The notes under the pieces: model-generated
Databases searched by the model: none
What the model saw: only the letters and a program-made list of their open reading frames with translations
Told to the model about the DNA's origin: nothing
In this document: positions 1 to 11,535 of the stretch, piece by piece
How positions within the stretch are numbered: the first letter of the stretch is position 1
Layout: every line of letters begins with the position of its first letter
Program-made: the position numbers and the translations under genes
Assembly (NCBI GenBank): GCA_030765055.1
Contig: JAUKNK010000155.1
Span: 540,001-604,000 of the forward strand
Length of the DNA: 64,000 nucleotides
DNA from: Mantis religiosa
Lineage: Eukaryota; Arthropoda; Insecta; Mantodea; Mantidae
Direction: 5' to 3'

Positions 1-430
1 CCAAAAAATGTTCTAACTCATATAATATCGGCATTAAAATCATAAAATGAATTTGCGAGAACCACAGAAATGTAAAATAAAAACAAATAATAAAAAAGCC
101 TAAATTCAAAAAGCCTCACATTATGATTTTAATGCCGATCGTTTTCATCCATAATGGTTTTGTTTAAACGTTTGTCCAGCTTTAATGAGCAATAGACAGC
201 TCATATACCATTATCCTCGGCACTCAGTCAGATTCCTGCCCTTTTAAACGACCAAGCGGTGTTTGCTTTTTCCCGCTTGGAGCACTCATAGCTGACCACT
301 AAAGTATTCCTTTGTAGCTGTCATTGGCCTTGCCGAAGTTTAGTTTTCTGATGACAGGTGAACCAATTGTATGATCTCAAGTTACTACTGAAAGTGAATG
401 TTATATCAAGTGCTGTTGACAAAATATATG
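1..430. other. Unassigned AT-rich sequence with two inverted repeats
   Basis: No coding sequence is recognised. The stretch lies before the R-type repeats and shows no match elsewhere in the window by eye. It contains a 19-bp perfect inverted repeat (27-45 with 121-139). It also has a shorter hairpin in which ccaagcgg at 252-259 pairs with ccgcttgg at 273-280 across a 13-nt loop. The left part may continue outside the window. Confidence 0.5.
27..139. repeat. 19-bp perfect inverted repeat with 75-nt spacer
   Basis: Bases 27-45 (atcggcattaaaatcata plus a) are exactly complementary to 121-139. The arms enclose 75 nt of A-rich DNA. The arrangement could be a small foldback or MITE-like element or a transcribed hairpin. 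No target duplication was seen and no second copy lies in the window. Confidence 0.55.
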
Positions 431-1138
431 CAAACGCAGAATGTACCAGTAACATTTCCAAATTTATTTTGTGTAGAATACTATTCCTCCTCTACCTACT
501 CTGTATATACGTTATGTATAAAGTAATATTGAACAAAATGAAGAAATCACGGCGAAAGCACCCGTTTAGCAAAGCTGAGGTTTAAATGTCGCGCGGGTTT
601 CTTGCACAACAGCGGCACGCAGTGAAAATCTCCTAAAAGAAGTACCCATTTGAAGTTGCAGATGTCGCGCAAGTTGTAATTACAATGTACATATCAATAT
701 CTTTTAGTGATATAAAACGTATTCCAAAAACAGGGGACCAATGATGTTTTGTCTTCATGCAAAGCAATTATACAATTCGATCTTTAATAATTTGGCTCTA
801 TATTCCACAGATAGATCAAAATAAAGCGACAAGACCTATCATATTTCTGAATAAAGGTCTGGAGAAATTTGTATAACTTGAATAAAATTGCTTCGTTGTT
901 TGTATTTTCTTTGCCTATTTCTCCGTTATTGTATTCATATTAGCATATATAGATGTTACATAAAGCAAAATAATTAAATTAAGGTATAAAGTTCAGTGAG
1001 ACTGTAACATAGGTGAAGTCCATATTCGTGTCCGTTTGCCGCTTTCGTTTTCTATTTGTTTAAAAATACCGGGTTTCTAGATTTATAAGCAGTTAGGAAT
1101 AGAATTAGAGACATCCTACACTAAAAAAATATAAAACT
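431..1138 (+). repeat. R-type tandem repeat, first partial unit
   Basis: This matches the 3' part of the units at 4850-5559, 12400-13177 and 63474-63835. Shared landmarks are the tagaatactattcctcctc block, the agcggcacgc...cagatgtcgcgcaag block (610-673) and the aatttgggtccatatttcacag-like block. An apparent open frame at 358-585 is shared with 4816-5001 but is frameshifted in the third unit (about 12440), so it is not treated as a gene. Confidence 0.75.
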
Positions 1139-1655
1139 AAAGGAATCTGTTCACATGGTAATGCAAAACGACAAATATATAAACCATGAAGGATTCCTGT
1201 TAATCGTCATCTTTCTAAAATGTAATTTAGTCGACCCTACTGTCCTTTAAAATTCAATGAGACGTTAATTTAATCAGAAATGTTTGGTAATATGTTTGTG
1301 GTTTGTGAGAATGCAGTAAAAATGTATGTGCCATTTCGGACATTGAGTTAATCTTTCAAAATCTGTAGCATTTGGCATTCTCCAAGGATTTCGGGTGTTA
1401 ACATAATTAATGGTTCATATAATTGAAAAATGGCAATATTTCCGTGCTTAGGTTACTGTTTGCAAACAACGTCTGCCTAATATATGCCTGAATTTTATCA
1501 TAGCACTAGTAAAAAGGAAACTGAGGTAAACAGAGATAATTCTCGAGGGGTTAGTTATCAAAATAATCTGGATCCCTGGAGAGAACACTGGCCCGGTAAA
1601 CTTTAAAGTGTATCTATTTTAAAAGGAGACAAGAAGTCAGTAAATTAGTAGATAT

Positions 1656-1890
1656 TGTGACTTTGTGGGTTCGTGAAATGACTAGACGAGGTTACAAACG
1701 CAAAAACTACACTTTATTTTCCTAGCAATACACCGTTTACCATTACAAATTGCTAGATCACCTCAAAAACTGTTTATTTTTCTCAAACACCTACTCTCAA
1801 CTATCTCTCGCTTCCGGTCACGATCGGCCCTGAATTTTCCCGAATCTCCACCGGCCATCATTTATTCATAGGATTCGCGAGTATACCGCC
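1656..1890 (-). repeat. LTR (3' LTR) of the 1656-3318 element
   Basis: It begins tgtgactttgtgggttcgtg on the plus strand and is about 90 percent alike to 3085-3318 by eye. Only the terminal 25 nt resemble the LTR ends of the other Ty3/gypsy copies in the window; the rest is a different LTR type. The inner edge joins protease-start sequence directly, so the 5' part of this LTR may be missing. Confidence 0.75.
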
Positions 1891-3113
1891 GTCCGCGATG
1901 AGGTTGTCATTCATCCGCCGGCTGATGGCGCGGATTGTCACTCGAGGGGATGGTGGTAATGACGCCGACGTACCCCTCTCCACGCCGGGCCTTACTCGTT
2001 CTTCGCGCTGCCCTTCCTGGTGTGGGCAGTCTCTCTGAAGGTGCCCGGGCTGTCCACATCCCCAACACAGGCCACTAGGTGTTCGCCGGCTTCCCTCAGC
2101 TGGTCTTCTGTCTCTGGCGTAGCGGACACTCCTCGTTCTCGACGTCGGGATAGATGCTACCTTGGCCGCCTCCATCCTCAATGCCGCTGTCAGCGCCTCG
2201 TGGGTGGTTTTATAATCGCCGTGCATTAGGCGCTTACGAATCTCCGTGTCCCGTACCCCGTCGACAAAGTTGTAGGCGGCTTCCCGGGATACGAACTCCA
2301 ATGGCAGGTCAACCAATGCCTTGCCAGCTAGCTGCTCAATCGCTATGGCGAACTCCTGCAGCGTCTTCCCCGGCTGCTGTTACCTTGCCTTTGGTTGGCT
2401 GTGGTCCGCTGCGGCTAAGCGGTGGTTCCCGAAACGATTCTCCAGGGCCTCCCAGATGTCCTTGGGCACCGCCATTGTCTAAACCGCGCTTAGGACTTCC
2501 GCGGTCCGTCCCTGGAAGCTGGCTATTAGCTGTGTGGCCTCCTCCTCCGGTGACCATCTGTTGTGCTTTGCCACTGTGTCGAACAGGTGGCTGAAAACCT
2601 CAAAAGTTGACGCGCCGTCATATTTCGGCGGTTTGACGCGCGCAGATGTTGCATCGTGTCCCGGCGCGTCGGCCTTCAAATCCTTCAGTCTCCTGCCGAC
2701 GACGTCCTCTACTACTTGACGCTGGTGTCGGCCTTTCCCTCCAGGTTGTCAACGTGGCTCGCCAGGTCCTCGACGCGCTCGTCCACTTGGCCCATCCGCT
2801 TGCCCAGCTCCGTCACGTTATCCCTCAAGAAGGCCAACTTTTCTTCAAACTTCACGGCAAGGGCCCCGTTTGCCGCTTTCATTTCCGTGGCCAGCCTGTT
2901 GTTCGCTGCCCTCATTTCTGTGGTCAATTCGGTCTTTATTTGTTTCAACTTCGCGGCCAGGTTGTTATTTGCCACTTCTGTTTTTGCAGTGAGGTTTTCA
3001 TTTGCCATCTTCATTTCTTCCATTTGCTCTAAAATTTTTGCCAATGCAGCTTCCGTTGTCGTATGTTCCACTTCTGACACCAGTTGTGACTTTGTGGGTT
3101 CGTGAAATGACAA
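1858..3113 (-). pseudogene. gag: Ty3/gypsy gag, broken
   Basis: Gag forms the particle of LTR retrotransposons and packages the RNA. Reading on the minus strand, a heptad-rich, Lys/Glu-rich coiled-coil segment (3113-2712) is followed by a capsid-like segment (2679-2479 and 2316 onward). An intact zinc knuckle CWGCGQPGHLQRDC (C-x2-C-x4-H-x4-C) lies near 2030. The frame is broken by a stop after 2712 and by shifts near 2479 and 2330. The family start codon, ATG in the copy at 23395, reads ACG here. The N-terminal residues at 3113 fall within the LTR end and use a non-ATG codon, so translation is unlikely. It is non-functional. Confidence 0.85.
3068..3082 (-). promoter_or_regulatory. Primer-binding site, tRNA-Leu type
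   Basis: On the minus strand the sequence TGGTGTCAGAAGTGG begins two bases after the LTR end. The first 11 nt are complementary to the 3' end expected of animal tRNA-Leu (...TTCTGACACCA). The tRNA assignment is from general knowledge and was not tested against a host tRNA set. Confidence 0.7.
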
Positions 3114-3318
3114 GACGAGGTTACAAACGCAAAAACTGCACTTTATTTCCCTAGAAATACACCGTTTACCATTACAAATTGCTAGATCACCTCAAAAACT
3201 GTTTATTTTTCTCAAACACTACTCTCAACTGTCTCTCGCTTCCGGTCACGATCTGCCCCGAAGTGTCCCGAATCTCCACCGGCCATAATTTATTCATCGG
3301 CTTCGCGAGTCTACCACC
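3085..3318 (-). repeat. LTR (5' LTR) of the 1656-3318 element
   Basis: This is the partner of 1656-1890. On the minus strand it carries an AATAAA-like hexamer within ggaaataaagtgcag, and it ends ...cacgaacccacaaagtcaca before the primer-binding site. The outer edge (about 3318) does not show the expected CA/TG terminus. Confidence 0.75.
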
Positions 3319-3799
3319 CGGGTAGAAGAATGTAGCAGGGAAATTCAGGAGAAGCCCAGATCTCTAAGTCATTTTCAAGAGCAGATTAACCAGTTTATTA
3401 GTGTACAAACTGATGATCTATTTCGAAGTCGTTAGAAAATGTGCAATCTGAACGATGAATTAATAACACAGAAAATAAGAAGTAACAACAGTTCTTATAC
3501 ACAGAAGTCTAACGAGGACAAATTAAAATTACTAATAATATACATTAAAAACCTCAACTACCTTTTCGTAAACTGACCAACATACTAAAATATAAAAAGT
3601 ATAATATAAATCAAGAATCCCAAAGCGAAAACAATTACTGAAAGCGCATTTTCCATTTAAATAATTAACTTGCAGAAGGCAAAGCGGTGGAGTAGCATTG
3701 CGGAGTTTTCTTCAAAATATTCATTAGACATCCATGAATATACTTCATTAAACTACCACTTTGGATTTTAATCGAATTTCCAGTTTTGAATTTTGCTGG

Positions 3800-5559
3800 A
3801 AGGAATCTGTTCACATGGAAATGCAAGACGACAAATATATAAATCATGATGAACTCCTGTTGAATGTCAACCTTCTAATATGTAATTTAATCGCCCCAGC
3901 TGTCCTTTAAAATTCAATGAGACGTTAATTTAACCAGACATGTTTGGTAATTTGATTGTGGTTTTTGAGAATGCAGTCAAAATTTATTTGCCATTTCGGA
4001 CACTGAGTTAGTCTTTCAAAATCTGTAGTATTTGGCATTCTCCAAGAACTTCGGCTGTTAACGTAATTAATGGTTAATGTAATTGAAAAAGGGCAATATT
4101 TCCGTGCTTAGGTTACTGTTTGCATAAAAAGGTCTGCCTAATATCTGCCTGAATTCTATCATAGCACTAGTACAAAAGAAACTGAGGTAAAACAGAGTTA
4201 ATTCGGGAAAGGTTAATTATCAATCTCATCTGGATCCCTGGACACAGCACTCGCCCTGTAAGCTGTAAAATATATCTATTTTAAAAGGAGACAAGAAATG
4301 ACATTAAAATTGTGGGTATTTAAATCAGAAGGCTGTAGCAGGGAAACTTAGGAGGAGCCGAGACCTCTAAGTCATTTTCAAGATCAGATTAACATCTTAT
4401 TACTGTACAAAGTGATGATCTAATTTGTAGTTGTTTTGAAATGTTTTATGCGATTGTTGTATTAATAAGAAAGAAAATAAGAAGTTCCAACATTTTTTAT
4501 ACAAAGAAGTATAGCATGGACAAATTAAAGTTACTAATATTATAAATTACAAACCTCAACTTTTCTTTCGCAAACTGCCCCACATACTAAAATATAAAAT
4601 GTGGAATGTAAATCAAGAATTCCAAAGTGAAAATAATTTCTGAAAGATGATTTTACGTTTAAATAATTAACTTGCAGAAGGCAAAGACTATATCAGCTTG
4701 GATTAAGCGATGGAGTACCATTGCGGAGTTTTCTTCAACATATATATTTGACTTTGATGAATATACCTAATTAAAATACCAGTTTGTTATTTAATGGAAT
4801 TTCCAGTTTTGAATTTTGCTGGAAAACTTTCTTAGAAAACATGGAAATGCAGAATATATATCCAGTAATATTTTCAAATTTAATTTGTGTAGAATACTAT
4901 TCCTCCTCTACCTACCCTGTATGCAGGTGGTGCACAAAGTAATATTGAACAATAAGAAGAAATCACAGTGGAGATACACGGCTAGCAAAGCTGAGGTTTA
5001 AATGTCACGCGGGTTTCCCCCACAACAGCGGCACGCGGTGGTAATCTCCTGAAACACGAAGTACGCGTGGGGATTTACAGATGTCGCGCGAGTTGCAAAC
5101 ACTTTGTAAATATTAATATCTTTTAGTATTTAGAAAGGTAATACAAAACAGAGGACCATTGATGTTTTTTCTTCATGCAAAGCATTCACAAAATTCGAAC
5201 TTTAATAATTTGGGTCCATATTTCACAGATAGATCATGACAAAGCGACAAGACCGATCACATTTCGGAACAAAGGGCTTCAGAAATTGTTATAACTTATA
5301 TAAAATTAATTCGTTATTTGTAAATTTCTTTCCTATTTCTCTAGTATTAATTTCATGTAAATTAGCATATATGTGTGATATAAACCTAAATTACATAAAA
5401 CAATTTTAAAAATGTATGTGAGAGGGTAACAATGGCGAAGTGCCTGTTTGTCTCCGTTTGTGGCTTTCGCAATTTTTGTTATAGATACCGGGTATCCAAG
5501 TTTATAAGTAGATATTAATAGCTTTAGAGATCTCCTACATTTAAAAAATGTAAAACTGA
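3800..5559 (+). repeat. R-type tandem repeat, complete 1.76 kb unit
   Basis: This is the only uninterrupted unit in the window, measured from one aaggaatctgttcacatgg landmark to the next. In order it contains the ggatccctggacacagcactcgcc block (about 4230), the agaagccgagatctctaagtc-like block (about 4345), the acttgcagaaggcaaag block (about 4670), the cctcctctacctac block (about 4905) and the agcggcacgcggtgg...acagatgtcgcgcgag block (5028-5092). It is AT-rich with no supported gene. Confidence 0.8.
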
Positions 5560-6236
5560 AGGAATCTGTTCACATGGAAATGTAAAACGACACGTATATA
5601 AATCATGATGAATTGCTGTTGATTGTCATCTTTTTAAAATGTAATTTAATCGCCCCAGCTGTCCATTAAGATTCAGTCAGACGTTAGTTTAATCATACGT
5701 GTTTGATAATTTGATTGTGGATTGTGATAATGCAGTCAATATTTATTTGCCATTTCGGTCATTGAGTTAATCTTTCAAAAATTGTGAAATTTGGCATTCT
5801 ACCAGAACTTCGGTTGTTAACTTAATAATGTTTAAAATAATTAAAAAATGACAATATTTCCGTGCTTATGTTACAGTTTGCATAAAAAGTCTGCCTAATA
5901 TATGCCTGAATTTTATCATAGCATTAGTACAAAAGAAACTTAGGTAATACAGAGAGAATTTGGGAATAGTTAATTATCAAACTCATCTGGATCCCTGGAC
6001 ACAGCACTCGCCCTGTAAGCTGTAAAGTATATCTATTTTAAAAGGAGACAAGAAATGACCGTAAATTGGTAGGTATTTAAATCAGAAGGCTGTAGCTGGT
6101 AAATTTAGGAGAAGCCGAGATTTCTAAGTAATTTTCAAGATCAGATTAACTAGCTTATTACTGTACAAAGTGATGGTCTATTTTGACGTCGCTAAAATGT
6201 GTTATCTGATCGATGAGTTAATAAGAAAGAAAATAA
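5560..6236 (+). repeat. R-type repeat unit, left part
   Basis: This is the left part of a unit that continues at 12029 beyond the Ty3/gypsy insertion. The bases just before the insertion, gaaagaaaataa, align with uninterrupted sequence at about 3470 and 4475. Confidence 0.8.
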
Positions 6237-6728
6237 TGTCACCCAATTATCGGAAAGCACGATTAACGACAGCTAAGTAAGGGACCAGAGGCATCCGGGC
6301 CACACCCACCAATTGATCTCAGTCACTAACTGAGGGGATGGTTAGGGAAGTATCACTTGTCGCTGGCCACCACTTCCCCCTACCCCTGCTGTCTGGAACC
6401 TTCGCGGTGACTCACTGAAACCACAGACTTCGAGAAAACAGAGATATTCCTATAAGGGCTGCAGCGAGTGAGTTCAGGCATTTGTTGGCGAGCAGCATAG
6501 GAGCACCGTGCTAGTGTACGGACGAGAAGACTGTGTACGTGCATCGGAAGAGTGTACGTAACTGTGAGCGTGCAGTGGAACCGTAACGGACGGACTGGTG
6601 TGCCTGTAATTGTGTGCAATACGTAATTCTGTGTAATTGGCAATTGTTTAACTGCAAGTCGGTGGAAATAAATAATATTTTGAGTTTATGCAATTGGACT
6701 TTAAATTTCACGAACCTACAAAGTCACA
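6237..6728 (+). repeat. 5' LTR of the 6237-12028 element
   Basis: It begins TGTCACCCAATTATC and ends ...CACGAACCTACAAAGTCACA. A TATA-like cctataaggg lies near 6449. An AATAAA signal lies in ggtggaaataaataa near 6665. The 3' half (R/U5) resembles the LTRs at 22866 and 54233, whereas the 5' part (U3) is more divergent. Confidence 0.9.
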
Positions 6729-6730
6729 AC

Positions 6731-6747
6731 TAGTATCAGGAGTGTGA
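6731..6747 (+). promoter_or_regulatory. Degenerate primer-binding site
   Basis: The sequence tagtatcaggagtgtga lies two bases after the LTR end. It aligns with TGGTGTCAGAAGTGG of the copy at 3068-3082 but has lost the obligatory TGG start. Confidence 0.6.
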
Positions 6748-8023
6748 TAACGGACTTGGAATCGGCATTGCAAAAGCTTTTGGAGAAGATGAACGAATTA
6801 ACAGCGAAGTCGGGGGCGGTATATAACAACCTGGCCGCAGAGTTAAAAGAAATGAAGATGGCCAACGACATCATCACCGAGAAGATGGAAGAAATGAAGG
6901 CCGAATTAACAGCAAAGACGGAAACGGCAAACAACAACTTGGCCACGACAATGACAGTAAAGATGGCCGAACCGACCACGGAAATGAAGGTGGCAAACGA
7001 ATCTCTCGCCGCCAAATTTGAAGAACAGTTGGCCGGCGTGAGGGATGGCGTGACGGAGCTGGGCAAGCGGATGGGCTAAGTGGACGAGCGTGCCGAGAAC
7101 CTGCCAAACCGCTTCAATGACCTATAGGAAAAGGCCGACTGTAACGCCAAGTCCCTGAACGCAATGGCGGAAGACGTCGAAGCCCTTACTAAGCGCGTAA
7201 ACTACCTGGAAGGAAGTGCCGACAGCAGCTTCAAGTCCCTGAACGCAATTGTGGAGGACGTCGTCGGCAGGAGGTTGAAGGATTTTTAGGCCGACGCACC
7301 GGGACGCGACACAACATCGGCGCGCGTCAAACCTCCCAAATATGACGACGCGTCACGTTTGAATTCTTGCGCCGCCAATTTGACGCAGTGGCCAAGCACA
7401 TCAAATGGTCGCCAGAGGAGGAGGCCACAAAGTTAATAACCAGTATCCAGGGACGCGCCGCGGAAGTCCTAAACGCGGTGCAGACAATGGCGGCGTCCAG
7501 GGACATCTTGGAGGCGCTGGAGAATCGTTTCGCAAAGCACCGCTTAGCCGCAGCGTACCGCAGCCAGCTAAAGGCAAGGTCACCACATTTGGGGGAAACG
7601 CTACAGGAGTTCGCCCTGCCAGTTGAACAACTGGCTAGCAAGGCCCTAGTCGACCTCCCACCAGAGTTCGCGTCCCGGGCAGCTACCTACATCTTAGCTG
7701 ATGAGGTACGGGACACAGAAATTCGTCTGCGCCTAATGCTCGGCGATTATAAAACAATCCACGATGCGCTAACGGCAGCATTAAAGATGGGGGCGGCCAA
7801 GGTAACAGGTATCCCAACGTCAAGAGCGAGGATCGTCCGCTACACCGGAGACAGAAGACCAGCCGAGGGACGCCGGCGAACAACTAGTGGCCTGTGTTGG
7901 GGGTGTGGACAGCCCAGGCACCTGCAGAAAGACTGCCCACACCAGGAAGAGCAGCCAGAAAGCGAGGATGGGCCGTCTTGGAGAGGGGCACGTCGGTGCC
8001 AACACCACCATCCCCTCCAGTGA
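6744..8023 (+). pseudogene. gag: Ty3/gypsy gag, broken
   Basis: This is structural Gag of the element. The first part (6744-7079) is a heptad-rich coiled coil with repeated E-M-K-A and A-N-N-N-L-A motifs, followed by stops at 7077 and about 7124. The capsid-like part resumes in frame at 7367-8023. It ends in the zinc knuckle CWGCGQPRHLQKDC near 7890 (C-x2-C-x4-H-x4-C, intact) and a basic tail. The start codon present in the copy at 23395 (ATGGATTCGG) reads TTGGAATCGG here, so initiation is lost. The open frame of pol overlaps the gag 3' end (7894-8023) in the -1 phase, as expected for programmed -1 frameshifting in this class. Confidence 0.88.
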
Positions 8024-11000
8024 AACAGCGCGCCGTCAGCTGGCGTATGGATGACAGCCTCATCGCGGACGGTTGGATGGGAGGGAAGTAGTGCCGCGTG
8101 CTGGAAGACACTGGGGCTGCCGTGACTATCAACAGACCTGACGTGGCGAAGGGTTTGCCGACGAGAAAGCCGAGCCGACCATACCATCTTGTGACGGCAT
8201 CGGGCGACACTTTGCCTGTGGAGAAGGAGGCCCTGCTAAAGTAGTCCTTGGGAAGGAGTACCTTACGTCTGTGGGTGTTCGTCGCGAAAGTGGCTGAGGA
8301 GGTGATACTGCGATTGGATGCCTGCAGGAGCCATGAAGCAACGGTCGACGTCGACAAGAAGGTTCTGCGGCTCAACGAAGAAGACGTTATACTCCGTCAA
8401 CCAGAAGAGCGCCTTGGAATATGCAGGGTCGTCTGGAACGAAGACGTGGTTGTTCCCGCGAGGAGCGGGGTGGTGGTGACGGCGCGACTGGAGGAACAGA
8501 GAACCAGGAACATGATGCTGGAGCAGAAGGCGCCTGTACACGGACTGTGTGTAGCCAGGGCATTGCAGCCGTGCCGAGACGAGGTGCCAGTGAAACTGCT
8601 AAATCCAACGGACACCGATCACGACGTCCAGGCCGGGACGTATTTGGGAACATACGAGCCCGTGATGAGCGTAACAGCAATCGACAAGACACAGGAGCCG
8701 GTGCCGACGCAACACCTGGAGCCCCGGCTAGAAGGCCTACTGGAGAGGGCGGCGGACCACCTGACCGCAGAACAGCTGGAGAAAGTTCAACAACTGCTGA
8801 GGCGATACTAGAGAATCTTCAGCCAAGGCGACAGTGACTACGGCCGCACGGACAAAGTGCTTCACCGCATCGACATCGGGGACGCCCGGCCTATTCGGCA
8901 ACCACATAGGCGCGTTAAGCTGGCGAAACAAGGGCCGGTACGAGACATGCTGGGGGACATGAGATCCAGGGGAGTGATTGAAGATCCTGACAGCCCTTGC
9001 GGTTCCCCTGTAGTCTTGGTGAAAAAGAAGAACGGCGAGCTGCGCTTCTGAGTAGACTACAGAAAGATGAACGCTGTGACCCGGAAGGACTATTTCCCCT
9101 AACCCAATATTGAAGACACCCTGGGCACGCTAGCTGGTGCACAGTGGTTCTCGACGCTGGACCTGAAGTCGGGCTACTGGCAGGTAGCTCTAGACTCAAG
9201 AGACAAGGAAAAGACAGCATTCTCGACAGTCCAAGGGCTCTGGCAGGTTACTTTTGTGCCCTTTTGCCACTACAACGCACCAGCTATCTTCAAACGCCTC
9301 ATGGAGTCAGTAATGAGAGGGCTGACTTACGATGCCTCCATGCTCTACCTGGACGACGTCATCTTCGTCGGAAGACCTTTGAAGATCACCTCGAGAAACT
9401 GAGTAAGGTGCTAGGGAGACTGCAGGCGACCAACTGGAAGCTGAACGCGAGGAAGTGCCAGCTCTTCCGTAAGGAAGTGAACTACTTAGGCCATATAGTC
9501 TCAGCAACCGGAGTGGACACAGACCCAGAGAAGACACAGGCCGTGAGAGATTGGCCTCGCTCAAAGGATAAGAAAGAGTTGTGCAGTTTCTTGGGGCTGT
9601 GCAGTTATTACCACCGCTTCATAAATGGGTTCTCCAACATCGCAAAACCCGTCCCCGCCTGAAAGAGGAACACCGGCCTTATGTGTGGACGGAGGACGCC
9701 GAAAACGCTTTCCAGCTCCTAAAGTATACCCTGTGCAGCAGTGCTCCAATTTTGGGTTTCCCACAACCGGGTGGGGCCTTCATTGTGGACACCGACGCCA
9801 GCGACCATTGCATTGCAGGGGTCCTATCGCAGATCCAGGACGGTCATGAGCGGGTGATAGCTTACTACAGCAAGACGCTATCCAAGGCAGAGAGGAACTA
9901 CTGCGTAACCCGACGAGAATTATTGGCGGTAGTAAAGGCCTTGGAGCACTTCCAATAGTACCTGTACGGTCATCCATTCCAACTGAGAACTGACAATTCC
10001 GCCCTAACCTGGCTATTGAGCTTTAAGAACCTGGAAGTCCAGAGAGCACTTGGGGTCCAGAGGCTGCAGGCGTAAGACTTCACCTCGGAACATCATAGAG
10101 GTAAGAGCCGCGGTAACGCAGACGCCATGTCCCTAAGACCCTATCCAGAAGAGTGCGGCCAGTGCACAGGGGTGGAAGAGAAGGAACGTGCCGCGGCAGT
10201 CCGAGTAGTTGTGGCAGTGCCTGCGGATGGCTGGGATAGCGCAGGCCTGAGGAGGGATCAGCTGGCTCTTGAGGGAAGTGGCGGCAAGGACGAGGACAAC
10301 CTGGGAGGACTTCGCACCGAGGAGCCCCACCTACAAGTCGTACAGGGCCCAATGGGACTCGTTGAAGACCAGAGAGGGCGTGCTGTTCCAGGTATGGAAG
10401 TCACCCGATGTGAAGGCGCAGAGACAACAGTTGGTACTTCCCCGGAGTAAGGCCCCGGAAGTCTTGGAGGAAGTGCACGCCGGTACTTCTGGAGGACACC
10501 TGGGAGCGAACCGAACGATTGGCAAACTACGGCAGGGCTACTACTGGCTGAGACTTCGAGCAGATGCTGAGAGATTGTGCCATCAGTGTCACGTGTGCGC
10601 GGCGGTTCGTGGCCCCTCGATTAGGAGCCGGGGTCGCATGCAGCAGTACAACATCGGCGCGCGATTCGAACGTATCGCCGTTGACATTGCTGGACCGTTC
10701 CCAGTTCGCGACCGAGGCAACAAGTACTTAATGGTTGTCGTGGACTAATTCACCAAGTGGCCGGAGGTGTATGCCATCACAAACCAAGTGGCAAACACAA
10801 TCACAGACTGCCTCGTGGAGGAAGTGTTCTGTCGATTTGGGGTGCCGTTAGAGCTACACAGTGACCAGGGTACCAACTGCGAGTCCAACCTAATGTAGGA
10901 GGTACTACAAAGGCTTGGGGTGAACAAGACCCGCACGACGCCTCTACATCCCCAGTCGGATGGCATGGTCGAAAATACAACAAGGCTTTAGAGGAACACC

Positions 11001-11524
11001 TGCGTAAGGTCGTGGCCAGCAATAATCGAGAATGGGACGTCAAGGTGCCACTGTTCTTGCTGGCCTACCGCAGGTCTATACACGACACAACCGGTATGAC
11101 GACAGCCAGCTTAATGTTCGGCCGAGAGTTACGCCTCCTTTGTAACCTGGCTATTGGTAGCCCTCCGGAAGCAAAACAGGCAGCGACCGAGTATGTAGAG
11201 AACTTGGTGGACCATCTCCACTACATGCACGAGATGCCTCGCCAGAACATCCAGAAGGCGAGCGACCGCATGAATATCAGGTATGACAGGCAAGCCAACA
11301 GCCAAGGTTTCCAGCAAGGTGAACTGGTCTGGTTGCACCGTCCTATCCGGACCAAGGGACGTTGCCCGAAGCTACAGCAGCCCTGGCAAGGTTCATACCG
11401 GCTGGTGAAGAGGATTGACCACGTGGTCTACCGCATCCAGAAGGTTCCCCGAGGTAAGATGTTGATGGTACACTTGGATCGCCTAGCCCAATACGATGGT
11501 GCTGTTCGGGACGACCAGCTTTGA
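7894..11524 (+). pseudogene. pol: Ty3/gypsy pol (PR-RT-RH-IN), broken
   Basis: This is the polyprotein for cDNA synthesis and integration. Visible modules: aspartic protease with DTGAAVT (D at 8107); reverse transcriptase with FSTLDLKSGYWQV near 9150 and the catalytic YLDD at 9346-9357; RNase H with VDTDASDHCIAGVLSQ near 9785; integrase with a His/Cys zinc motif (10474-10600) and catalytic D, D, E at about 10683, 10863 and 10971. The last two are separated by exactly 35 residues. The C-terminal frame 11012-11524 ends just before the polypurine tract. In-frame stops occur at 8089, about 8242, 8809, 9049, about 9100, 10746 and about 10897, with frame changes near 9370, 9660 and 10250. It cannot make a functional enzyme. 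Confidence 0.9.
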
Positions 11525-11535
11525 GGAGGGAGCAG
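11523..11535 (+). promoter_or_regulatory. Polypurine tract
   Basis: The sequence gaggagggagcag lies immediately before the 3' LTR, where plus-strand DNA synthesis is primed. The identical tract precedes the 3' LTR of the minus-strand element at 54743-54755. Confidence 0.85.

Larger units (their letters stand above)
1656..3318 (-). mobile_element. Ty3/gypsy-type LTR retrotransposon, internally deleted
   Basis: Two direct repeats of about 235 bp (1656-1890 and 3085-3318) flank a decayed gag on the minus strand. A primer-binding site lies next to the inner edge of the right repeat. Protease, reverse transcriptase, RNase H and integrase are missing: the internal sequence stops just after the gag zinc knuckle and the first protease residues, then joins the left repeat. 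The insertion interrupts an R unit. The uninterrupted site is visible near 4310 and 6070. The right edge shows no clean target duplication, so that end is probably rearranged. Confidence 0.85.
1139..3799 (+). repeat. R-type tandem repeat unit interrupted by a Ty3/gypsy element
   Basis: The unit starts at the aaggaatctgttcacatgg landmark, which recurs at 3800, about 5559, 13178 and 63838. Removing the element at 1656-3318 leaves about 1.0 kb. Near 3798 the unit jumps from the gaattttgctgg landmark straight to the next aaggaatctg landmark, so about 0.78 kb of the 1.76 kb unit is deleted. Confidence 0.75.

Noticed and set aside
4816..5001. Frame shared by R units (358-585, 4816-5001)
   Set aside because: The unit at 12378-12560 carries a frameshift in the same place; composition follows the AT-rich repeat.
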